Shown here in pieces: positions 1 to 6,480 of a stretch of 12,267 nucleotides of DNA. How positions within the stretch are numbered: position 1 is the stretch's first letter; every line of letters begins with the position of its first letter. A model generated the notes under the pieces. It did no database searches. It was not told where the DNA came from and saw only the letters and a program-made list of their open reading frames with translations. A program made the position numbers and the translations under genes. Source of the DNA: Verrucomicrobiota bacterium. GTDB lineage: Bacteria; Verrucomicrobiota; Verrucomicrobiia; Verrucomicrobiales; Akkermansiaceae. The stretch covers positions 1 to 12,267 of the forward strand of contig WBXE01000054.1 of the NCBI GenBank assembly GCA_008932955.1. Reading direction: 5' to 3'.

Positions 1-109
1 ACATCAGGGAAAATTTATCGGGTGCAGCACCGGAAAAAAGGCTCCTGCGAGGAATCTCGCTGGCGCACCGGTTTGTCCCCACGGGAAAATCAGAACCACG
101 CAGGAAATC
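1..109 (+). promoter_or_regulatory. Leader region upstream of rpsL with three short potential hairpins
   Basis: No gene is visible here. Read as RNA, three small stem-loops can form in series. The first pairs GGTG with CACC (21-24 with 28-31), the second pairs GCGAG with CTCGC around a GAAT loop (47-51 with 56-60), and the third pairs TCCC with GGGA (76-79 with 83-86). GCACC also occurs a second time at 65-69, so the 21-25 arm has two possible partners. I could not identify a convincing -35/-10 pair, and the promoter may lie upstream of the window. An AGGA at 102-105 is a plausible but close ribosome binding site for rpsL. Any regulatory role is inference. Confidence 0.3.
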
Positions 110-529
110 ATGCCGACCATCAATCAGCTCGTGCGCAAGGGACGCCACACTCCGGCCGAAAAGTCGAAGTCACCCGCACTTGTGAACTGCCCACAGCGCC
201 GCGGAGTTTGTCTCCAAGTGATGACACGTACCCCTAAGAAGCCCAACTCGGCGCTTCGAAAGGTGGCCAAAGTGCGTCTAACCAACGGATTCGAAGTCAT
301 CGCCTACATTGGTGGCGAAGGCCACAATTTGCAGGAACACTCCATCGTCTTGGTCCGCGGCGGCCGCGTTAAGGACCTTCCGGGTGTCCGCTACCACATC
401 GTCCGCGGCTCGCTCGACACCCTCGGTGTTGATAAGCGCCGCCAAAGCCGTTCCAAATACGGAGCCAAACGTCCGAAGCCGGGCAAGCCGGGAGCGGTCG
501 CCGCTCCGGTCAAAGGCAAGAAGAAATAA
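110..529 (+). CDS. rpsL: 30S ribosomal protein S12
   Basis: S12 sits at the decoding centre of the small subunit and controls tRNA selection accuracy. The 139-residue product opens MPTINQLVRKGR. It carries the hallmark PKKPNSALRK (residues 42-51), the GGEGHNLQEHS block (68-78) and KDLPGVRYH (88-96). Lys43 and Lys88, the classic streptomycin-resistance positions, are wild type, and Asp89, the residue beta-methylthiolated in some bacteria, is present. Residues 1-123 align without gaps to the E. coli protein. The last ~16 residues are a Lys/Pro/Ala/Gly-rich tail that E. coli S12 lacks. The start is preceded by AGGA with a 4-nt gap, one of the few Shine-Dalgarno-like sites in the window. It is first in the operon, 33 nt before rpsG. 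Confidence 0.98.
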   Translation: MPTINQLVRKGRHTPAEKSKSPALVNCPQRRGVCLQVMTRTPKKPNSALRKVAKVRLTNGFEVIAYIGGEGHNLQEHSIVLVRGGRVKDLPGVRYHIVRGSLDTLGVDKRRQSRSKYGAKRPKPGKPGAVAAPVKGKKK

Positions 530-562
530 TTCACCGCCAACCAATCCGCACCTCCTACCGCC

Positions 563-1036
563 ATGCCACGCCGCAAGCGAGTCTTTACTAAGCCCGACCG
601 TCGCGATCCACGCTACGACAGCCCGCTCGTCGGTCACCTTATCAGCAAGGTGATGCGCGACGGGATGCGTTCGTTAGCACAACGGATCGTCTATGCCGCC
701 ATCGACCGTGCCAATGAAGGCATCGACACGGTGGATCCGCTCGAAGTTGTCACCCGTGCCGTTGAAAATTCCAAACCGCGCGTTGAGGTGAAGAGCCGGC
801 GTGTGGGTGGAGCCACCTATCAGGTACCGCTGGAAGTTGCAGCCGATCGCTCTGAATCGCTGGCGATGCGCTGGCTGGTCAATTATGCCCGCAATCGCAA
901 AGGTACGCCGATGCATGTGGCGTTGGCCAATGAGATCAAGGATGCGGCTAACAACCAGGGCAGTTCGGTGCGCAAACGCGATGACGTGCACAAGATGGCG
1001 CAAGCCAACCGTGCCTTCGCTCACTTCCGCTGGTAA
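563..1036 (+). CDS. rpsG: 30S ribosomal protein S7
   Basis: S7 nucleates assembly of the 30S head and contacts the E-site tRNA. The 157-residue protein matches the usual ~156-residue bacterial length. It begins MPRRKRVFTKPDRRDPRY, has the beta-hairpin signature RRVGGATYQVP at residues 79-89, and ends with the typical KRDDVHKMAQANRAFAHFRW (138-157). The 33-nt spacer from rpsL is too short for the long S7-binding intercistronic structure of E. coli, so translational feedback of that type is unlikely here (inference). There is no Shine-Dalgarno sequence upstream of the ATG; the spacer is C/A-rich. Confidence 0.98.
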   Translation: MPRRKRVFTKPDRRDPRYDSPLVGHLISKVMRDGMRSLAQRIVYAAIDRANEGIDTVDPLEVVTRAVENSKPRVEVKSRRVGGATYQVPLEVAADRSESLAMRWLVNYARNRKGTPMHVALANEIKDAANNQGSSVRKRDDVHKMAQANRAFAHFRW

Positions 1037-1084
1037 CTCACAGCGGCCTAGAATTTTCCACCTATCCAGACCCGGTCACACTTC

Positions 1085-3226
1085 GTGAATCTCAACAGTC
1101 CAAACCGCCAATACGTGCTCGAGCGCACCCGGAATATCGGGATCGCCGCGCATATTGACGCGGGCAAGACGACCCTCACGGAGCGGATCTTATTCTATAC
1201 CGGGATGATTCACAAGATCGGTGAGGTGCACGATGGTGCGGCCACCACCGATTGGATGGAGCAGGAACGCGAACGCGGCATCACGATCACCTCGGCCGCA
1301 GTGACTACCGAATGGTGGCAGCGCACAGAAGAGGGTTCAGTGAAGTTGTTTCCTGAACAAAAGCACCGCATCAATATCATCGACACTCCCGGCCACGTGG
1401 ACTTCACCGCTGAGGTGGAGCGCTCGCTGCGAGTGCTGGATGGAGCGATCGTGGTGTTTTGCGCGGTGGCCGGTGTCCAACCCCAAACCGAAACCGTCTG
1501 GCGCCAAGCTACCAAGTACAATGTGCCACGCGTCGTCTTCGTCAATAAGATGGATCGCACCGGCGCGAATTTTGATAGCGTCTGTCAGGAGATGAGAGAG
1601 AAACTCGGCGCCAATGCCGTGCGCATCCTCATCCCAATCGGCGCCGAAGACCGCCTCATCGGCCAGATCGACGTGGTCAATCAAAAGGCCGTCTATTTTT
1701 CCGACGACGACAAACTCGGCTCCACCTACTCGGTCGCCGAACTCAATGGCGAGCTCGCCGAGATTGCCGAGATCGCCTACGACGAATTGGTCCACGCCGT
1801 GGCCGACGTCGATGATGAGATTGCTGATAAGTTTGTCCATGAGCAGCCGATCACGGCTAGCGAACTCAAGCAAGGCATCCGCCGCGCCACCATCGCTAAC
1901 AAGCTCGTCCCCGTCGCCGGCGGCTCAGCTTTCAAAAACAAAGGCGTTCAATACCTGCTCGACGCGGTGGTGGACTATCTGCCCAGCCCGCTGGATATTC
2001 CAGCGGCCCAAGGCATGGATCCGGACAACCGGGAGAGCGTCATCGGCGTGCTCACCTCCGACAACGAAAAGTTTGTCGCCCTCGCCTTCAAGTTATGGGC
2101 TGACAAATACGTCGGCAAGCTGGTGTTCTTCCGCGTCTATTCGGGCATGGTCAAAAAGGGTGACACCATCTATAACCCGCGCACTCGCCGCAGCGAACGC
2201 GTCGGCCGCCTGATCCAAATCCAGGCCAACGAGCACAAGGATATCGACGCTTGCTACGCCGGCGACATCGCCGCTTTGGTCGGTCTGAAAAACGTCACTA
2301 CCGGCGACACGCTCACCATACCAGGCAACGATGTGCTGCTTGAGCCGCCGACGTTTCCCGTTCCGGTCATTTCAATGGCGGTCGAGCCCAAAACCGTGGC
2401 CGACCAGGAAAAACTTGCCGTCGCTCTCGGCCGTCTATCCGAAGAGGATCCGACCTTCATGGTCAAGACCGACGAGGATACGGCCCAAACGATCATTTCC
2501 GGCATGGGTGAGCTCCACCTCGAGATCATCATCGACCGCATCCGCCGCGAGTTCAAGGTTGCCGCCAATACCGGTGCCCCACAAATCGCCTATCGCGAAA
2601 CCATCACCCAACCTGCTGATGGCGAAGGCAAACTCATCAAGCAGTCCGGCGGTCGCGGCCAGTACGGACACGTGGTGCTCAAGATCAAGCCTAACGAAAA
2701 AGGCAAGGGTCTGACCATCGAAAACAAAACCATCGGTGGCTCGATCCCCAAGGAATACATCAGCTCGGTGTACAAGGGAGTGACCGAAGCGATGACCAAT
2801 GGCGTCATCGCCGGCTATCCGGTGGTGGACGTCGCCGTGGAAATCACCGATGGCTCGTATCACGACGTCGATTCCAACGAAAATGCTTTCACCATGGCGG
2901 CGATCTTCGCCATGAAGGACGGTTTCAAGAAAGCCGGCCCGATCATGCTGGAGCCCATCATGGCCGTCGAAGTCACCACTCCGGAAGACTATCAAGGCGA
3001 CGTAATGGGCGATTTGAACCGCCGTCGCGGCCAAATCGGAAACACCGAAACCAAGGGCCGCCTGGCCATCGTCCACGCGAATGTGCCGCTCAAGGAAATG
3101 TTCGGTTACTCCACTGCGGTGCGCACACTCTCATCGGGCCGCGCGTCCTACGCGATGACCCCCTCGCATTTCGAACAAGTCCCCAACAACATCGCCGACT
3201 CGATCGTCAACGACCGTCTCAGCTAA
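1085..3226 (+). CDS. fusA: Translation elongation factor G (GTPase)
   Basis: EF-G drives ribosomal translocation and, with RRF, ribosome recycling, using GTP. The 713-residue protein has all G motifs: AHIDAGKT (22-29), RGITI (64-68), DTPGH (100-104), NKMD (154-157) and SAF (281-283). Domain IV is present, including the tip loop HDVD beginning at His593, and domain V follows with RRRGQIGNTE. The start is GTG at 1085. An in-frame TAG at 1049-1051 excludes a longer protein, and the next in-frame ATG (near 1205) lies after the P-loop, so GTG is required. No Shine-Dalgarno sequence precedes it. About seven extra residues lie just before the DTPGH motif relative to E. coli. It is followed directly by rpsJ, with no tuf in between. 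Full length and intact motifs suggest the main EF-G. Confidence 0.98.
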   Translation: MNLNSPNRQYVLERTRNIGIAAHIDAGKTTLTERILFYTGMIHKIGEVHDGAATTDWMEQERERGITITSAAVTTEWWQRTEEGSVKLFPEQKHRINIIDTPGHVDFTAEVERSLRVLDGAIVVFCAVAGVQPQTETVWRQATKYNVPRVVFVNKMDRTGANFDSVCQEMREKLGANAVRILIPIGAEDRLIGQIDVVNQKAVYFSDDDKLGSTYSVAELNGELAEIAEIAYDELVHAVADVDDEIADKFVHEQPITASELKQGIRRATIANKLVPVAGGSAFKNKGVQYLLDAVVDYLPSPLDIPAAQGMDPDNRESVIGVLTSDNEKFVALAFKLWADKYVGKLVFFRVYSGMVKKGDTIYNPRTRRSERVGRLIQIQANEHKDIDACYAGDIAALVGLKNVTTGDTLTIPGNDVLLEPPTFPVPVISMAVEPKTVADQEKLAVALGRLSEEDPTFMVKTDEDTAQTIISGMGELHLEIIIDRIRREFKVAANTGAPQIAYRETITQPADGEGKLIKQSGGRGQYGHVVLKIKPNEKGKGLTIENKTIGGSIPKEYISSVYKGVTEAMTNGVIAGYPVVDVAVEITDGSYHDVDSNENAFTMAAIFAMKDGFKKAGPIMLEPIMAVEVTTPEDYQGDVMGDLNRRRGQIGNTETKGRLAIVHANVPLKEMFGYSTAVRTLSSGRASYAMTPSHFEQVPNNIADSIVNDRLS

Positions 3227-3276
3227 CCGTTCCTCCACCGTCCTCACCCCCCACGCATACCGCCACCCCCTCCACC

Positions 3277-3585
3277 ATGGAAACACAGAAAATTCGCATC
3301 CGCCTGCGTGCCTACGACCACCGTGCCATCGACCGCTCGGCGCAGGAAATCGTGGAGACCGCCAAACGCACCGGTGCCCGCGTTGCCGGTCCGATTCCAC
3401 TGCCCACCCGCATTGAGAAATTCAGTGTCAATCGCTCCGTCCACGTCAACAAGAAGTCGGCTGAACAATTCGAAATCCGCACTCACAAGCGCTTGCTCGA
3501 TATAGTTGATCCGACGGCCCGCACGGTTGATGAGTTGAAGAAACTCAACCTCCCCGCCGGTGTCGACATCACCATCCGCATCTGA
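3277..3585 (+). CDS. rpsJ: 30S ribosomal protein S10 (NusE)
   Basis: S10 is a 30S head protein and also, as NusE, a partner of NusB and NusG in antitermination and transcription-translation coupling. The product is 102 residues, the normal size. It shows GPIPLPT (38-44), NRSVH (52-56) and SAEQFEIRTHKR (61-72). The RSxH position is Val rather than the common Pro. The gene begins the S10 part of the cluster only 50 nt after fusA. That spacer is very C-rich and too short for an E. coli-like L4-controlled S10 leader, so S10 is probably cotranscribed with the str genes (inference). No Shine-Dalgarno sequence is seen. Confidence 0.98.
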   Translation: METQKIRIRLRAYDHRAIDRSAQEIVETAKRTGARVAGPIPLPTRIEKFSVNRSVHVNKKSAEQFEIRTHKRLLDIVDPTARTVDELKKLNLPAGVDITIRI

Positions 3586-3603
3586 CGGCGCGTCCCGCAC
3601 CGC

Positions 3604-3631
3604 ATCTCAAATCTCAAATTTCAAATTTCAA
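3604..3631 (+). repeat. Tandem heptamer array (ATCTCAA/ATTTCAA) before rplC
   Basis: Four consecutive 7-nt units, ATCTCAA, ATCTCAA, ATTTCAA and ATTTCAA, fill half of the 59-nt rpsJ-rplC spacer and stop 13 nt before the rplC ATG. The tract is AT-rich in otherwise GC-rich DNA. A near-identical copy (27 of 28 positions) lies before rplN at 9485-9512. Similar heptamer strings are a general type of intergenic repeat in some bacteria. No function can be read from the sequence. Confidence 0.9.
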
Positions 3632-3644
3632 TTCTCCCATCGCC

Positions 3645-4280
3645 ATGTCTCTAGGAATTTTAGGCAAAAAACTCGGCATGACCCGTCTGTTTGACCAACA
3701 GGCCGGCAGCATGATCCCCGTCACCGTCATCGACGTCTCCGGTAACACCGTGCTCCAGGTCAAAACCCCCGATAGCGACGGCTACACCGCCGTGCAGGTC
3801 GGCTTCGGTGACCAAAAGGAACAACGCGTTTCCAAGCCAGACATGGGCCGCTTCAAGAAGGCCGGTTCGACACCGAAGCGCTTCATCCAGGAATTTCGGC
3901 TCAAGGACGGCACCACGCCACCGACAGAGCATCCGGGTTTAGAAGTATTCACGGAAGGCCAGTGGGTTGACGTGATCGGCACGACCGTCGGCAAGGGCTT
4001 CCAAGGGGTTTACAAGCGCTATAACTTCGGCGGTCTCAAGCAGACCCACGGCTCGATGATGCATCGGCGCACCGGTGCCATCGGTTGCCGCTCCACCCCC
4101 GGCCGCGTCTGGAAAAACCAGAAAATGCCTGGGCATCACGGCAACACGCGCACCACCGTGCAGAACCTCAAAATCGTAGCGATCCGTCTCGAAGACGGCG
4201 TGCTCCTTGTCTCTGGCCCGGTTCCCGGTGCCACCGGCAGCTACCTCACCGTCCGTCCCGCCAAGAAGAAGACCGCTTGA
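3645..4280 (+). CDS. rplC: 50S ribosomal protein L3
   Basis: L3 binds 23S rRNA near its 3' end and sends a loop to the peptidyl transferase centre. The 211-residue product has the N-terminal LGKKLGMTRLF (6-16), VGKGFQG (115-121) and the central extension (about 130-168), and ends with GPVPGATGSYLTVRPA. In the loop, where E. coli has the PrmB-methylated glutamine in a GQNQTPG context, this protein reads GCRSTPGR (147-154). There is therefore no equivalent glutamine, as in many non-proteobacterial L3 proteins. The downstream motif KMPGHHGN (160-167) has His-His where Met or Gln is common. The ATG has no Shine-Dalgarno sequence; the heptamer array lies just upstream. Confidence 0.97.
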   Translation: MSLGILGKKLGMTRLFDQQAGSMIPVTVIDVSGNTVLQVKTPDSDGYTAVQVGFGDQKEQRVSKPDMGRFKKAGSTPKRFIQEFRLKDGTTPPTEHPGLEVFTEGQWVDVIGTTVGKGFQGVYKRYNFGGLKQTHGSMMHRRTGAIGCRSTPGRVWKNQKMPGHHGNTRTTVQNLKIVAIRLEDGVLLVSGPVPGATGSYLTVRPAKKKTA

Positions 4281-4324
4281 TTTTTCCCGAGCTCTCTCAG
4301 AATCCTTCACACCGTTTCCCAGTC

Positions 4325-4933
4325 ATGTCCGCAAAGACCTTCACCGTTGAAGACGCCCAAGCCGCCAACCTCGTGTTAGCCGGCGTCGAAAAAGGCCGCC
4401 AGGCAGTCCACGACCTCGTGACCGCCTACCGTGCCAACCGCCGCACCGGCTCCGCCTGCACCAAAACGCGTGGCGAAGTATCCGGTAACAATAAGAAAAT
4501 CTTCAAGCAAAAGGGCACCGGCAACGCTCGTCACGGCGACAAGCGCGCCCCGATCTTTGTCGGTGGTGGCGTGGTCTTCGGCCCTCGTCCCCGCGATTAT
4601 TCCAAGAAAGTTCCCAAGACTGTCCGCAAGCTGGCATTGCGCCGCGTGTTGGGCGATCTGACCCGCGCCGGCACGATCACCACCGTGGACGCCTTCACCA
4701 TTCCGGACGGCAAGACCAAGTCGTTCATCACCGCGGTGTCCGCCATCACCAATCCGGCCAAAATCCTCGTCGTTGGTAACACCTTTGACGACAACACCTA
4801 TCTCGCTGGCCGCAACGTCAGCTGGGTGCAGTTGGTCACAGCCAGCGATCTCAACGTCGAACAACTCCTCCTCGCCAAGTCCGTCATCCTTGTGGGTGAC
4901 GCGCTCACCACTTTGGCGTATCGCACCGCCTAA
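4325..4933 (+). CDS. rplD: 50S ribosomal protein L4
   Basis: L4 lines the exit tunnel constriction with L22, and in gammaproteobacteria it also represses the S10 operon. The 202-residue protein shows TKTRGEVSG (46-54), QKGTGNARHG (62-71) and GGGVVFGPRPRDYS (80-93), the tunnel-loop region. A Rossmann-like C-terminal part follows (DAFTIPDGKTKS, KILVVGNTFDDN, ILVGDALTTLA). The frame is open further upstream into rplC. ATG 4325 is chosen because it lies after the rplC stop with the operon's normal 44-nt spacing and gives the family length. No Shine-Dalgarno sequence is present. Regulation by L4 cannot be inferred from the DNA here. Confidence 0.96.
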   Translation: MSAKTFTVEDAQAANLVLAGVEKGRQAVHDLVTAYRANRRTGSACTKTRGEVSGNNKKIFKQKGTGNARHGDKRAPIFVGGGVVFGPRPRDYSKKVPKTVRKLALRRVLGDLTRAGTITTVDAFTIPDGKTKSFITAVSAITNPAKILVVGNTFDDNTYLAGRNVSWVQLVTASDLNVEQLLLAKSVILVGDALTTLAYRTA

Positions 4934-4957
4934 ATCCGGACCCCTCCCCCGAAGACC

Positions 4958-5242
4958 ATGAAAGACATTTACCAGGTCATTACCAACCTTCACCTCAGCG
5001 AAAAGGCGACCCTCCTCCAGGAGACCAACAACGAGATCGTCCTCAAAGTGGACCGCCGGGCTAACAAGCTTGAAATCAAGCACGCCGTCGAAACGTTGTT
5101 CGGTAAAAAGGTCGACTCCGTCCGCACCGCCAATTGCCTCGGCAAGGCGCGCCGCCGCCGCCGCGCCGATGCCGGCCGCACTAACCACTGGAAAAAAGCC
5201 ATTGTCCGTCTTGTTGCAGGCGAGTCACTCGACCTTGTCTGA
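4958..5242 (+). CDS. rplW: 50S ribosomal protein L23
   Basis: L23 sits at the tunnel exit and is the docking site for trigger factor and SRP. The 94-residue protein is of normal length. It has LSEKAT (13-18), the helix ANKLEIKHAVE (35-45) and VDSVRT (52-57). A very basic KARRRRR stretch (63-69) precedes WKKAIVRL (78-85). It lies 24 nt after rplD and 48 nt before rplB, in the universal rplD-rplW-rplB order. The spacer before it is C-rich with no Shine-Dalgarno sequence. Confidence 0.96.
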   Translation: MKDIYQVITNLHLSEKATLLQETNNEIVLKVDRRANKLEIKHAVETLFGKKVDSVRTANCLGKARRRRRADAGRTNHWKKAIVRLVAGESLDLV

Positions 5243-5290
5243 GCCGCACTACCGCAGCAGCACCCGTAACCACGAACCGTTCCGCGAGTC

Positions 5291-6130
5291 ATGCCCCTGA
5301 AAAATTTCAATCCCATCACTCCTTCCGCCCGCTATAAGTCGCATCCCTCATTTGAGGAAGTGACCAAGAGCAAGCCGGAGAAGAGTCTCCTCACCCCACT
5401 CAAGCGCTCCGGCGGCCGTAACAATACCGGCCGCATCACCTGCCGGCACGTCGGCGGTGGTCACAAGCGCCATTATCGCATCATCGACTTCAAGCGTCGC
5501 AAGCATGACATGCCTGCCACGGTCATTGGCATCGAGTATGATCCCAACCGCACTTGCCGCATCGCCCTCATCCAATACGAGGATGGCTTGAAAAACTACA
5601 TCCTCGCCCCTGTCGGCTTGGAAGTCGGTGCTGCCGTCGTCGCTGGCGATAAGGTCGCTCCCAAGACCGGCAACGCCATGCCACTGCGTGACGTGCCACT
5701 GGGTACTTCCATTCACAACATCGAATTGCTTCCAGGCAACGGCGGCAAGGTCGCCCGTTCCGCCGGTCAGTTGGCTGTCCTCTCCAACCGCGATGGCGGC
5801 TGGGCCTTGGTCAAAATGCCTTCCGGAGAGATCCGCCGCTTCCACGAAGCTTGCTTCTGCACTATCGGCCAGGTCGGCAACCGTGACCACATGAATGAAA
5901 TCTCGGGCAAGGCCGGCCGCACCCGTTGGATGGGCGTTCGCCCAACCGTCCGCGGCATGACCATGAACCCGGTTGACCACCCCAACGGCGGTGGTGAAGG
6001 TAAGTCGAAATCCGGCGGTGGTCGCCAGCATCTACTCAGCCCATGGGGCCACGCCAAGGGTCAGAAAACCCGCAAAGTCAAGAAGACCACCTCTGTCTTC
6101 ATCGTTCAATCCCGCCACAAGAAGGCATAA
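5291..6130 (+). CDS. rplB: 50S ribosomal protein L2
   Basis: L2 is a primary 23S rRNA binder needed for subunit joining and peptidyl transferase activity. The 279-residue product has KSLLTPLKRSGGRNNTGRIT (31-50), RHVGGGHKRHYRIIDFKR (52-69) and GVRPTVRGMTMNPVDHP (215-231). The essential Asp-His pair of the VDHPHGGG motif is kept at 229-230. The next conserved His is Asn at 232 (HPNGGG). The loop after it carries about four extra Gly/Ser/Lys/Arg residues (237-247) relative to E. coli before SPWG. The C-terminus is basic as expected. It lies 49 nt before rpsS. Confidence 0.98.
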   Translation: MPLKNFNPITPSARYKSHPSFEEVTKSKPEKSLLTPLKRSGGRNNTGRITCRHVGGGHKRHYRIIDFKRRKHDMPATVIGIEYDPNRTCRIALIQYEDGLKNYILAPVGLEVGAAVVAGDKVAPKTGNAMPLRDVPLGTSIHNIELLPGNGGKVARSAGQLAVLSNRDGGWALVKMPSGEIRRFHEACFCTIGQVGNRDHMNEISGKAGRTRWMGVRPTVRGMTMNPVDHPNGGGEGKSKSGGGRQHLLSPWGHAKGQKTRKVKKTTSVFIVQSRHKKA

Positions 6131-6179
6131 GCCGCTTCTTTCGCCCCCTCACGCCCCGCATTCTAACGCACCGATCCCC

Positions 6180-6452
6180 ATGCCCCGTTCCCTCAAGAAA
6201 GGCCCCTTCGTTGATCAAAAACTCCTCGCCAAGATTGACGTCGTGGCGGAAGCCGGTTCCGACCGCAAGCCCATCAAGACGTGGAGCCGCAAGTCGATGA
6301 TTACTCCCGACTTCGTCAGCCACAACTTCGCCGTCCACAATGGCAAAACCTTTGTGCCAGTCTATGTCACTGAAAACATGGTCGGCCACAAACTCGGCGA
6401 ATTCGCTCCTACCCGCATTTTCCGCAATCACGGCGGCATCGGCAAGAAGTAA
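6180..6452 (+). CDS. rpsS: 30S ribosomal protein S19
   Basis: S19 forms a complex with S13 in the 30S head and contacts A-site tRNA. The 90-residue protein starts MPRSLKKGPFVD. It has WSRKSMITPDFVSH (35-48) and ends with GHKLGEFAPTRIFRNHGG (69-86), all diagnostic. The reading frame is open upstream into rplB. ATG 6180 gives the exact family N-terminus. Unlike the usual order, where rplV follows within a few bases, here a 714-nt unrelated gene separates rpsS from rplV. Confidence 0.97.
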   Translation: MPRSLKKGPFVDQKLLAKIDVVAEAGSDRKPIKTWSRKSMITPDFVSHNFAVHNGKTFVPVYVTENMVGHKLGEFAPTRIFRNHGGIGKK

Positions 6453-6480
6453 TCTGTTATCCTCGCTCCTCCTCATTCTC

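Noticed and set aside
22..237. Small open frame overlapping the leader and the rpsL start
   Set aside because: It overlaps rpsL in another frame, has no recognisable product and no ribosome binding site.
1085..1087. Doubt about the GTG start of fusA
   Set aside because: An in-frame stop at 1049-1051 and no usable ATG before the P-loop leave GTG 1085 as the start that fits the family N-terminus.
2435..3076. Minus-strand open frame within fusA, and similar ones at 5348-6031 and 7688-8227
   Set aside because: Each lies wholly opposite or almost wholly opposite a conserved gene, has no family resemblance, and reflects third-position GC bias.
3604..3631. Heptamer array as an intrinsic terminator or transposon end
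   Set aside because: It has no G/C stem followed by a T run, no inverted repeat partner and no adjacent transposase.
4376..5188. Long minus-strand open frame (270 codons) across rplD and rplW
   Set aside because: It is antisense to two clear ribosomal genes. Its translation is low-complexity Gly/Ala/Asp/Val-rich sequence typical of antisense frames in GC-rich DNA, with no recognisable motif.
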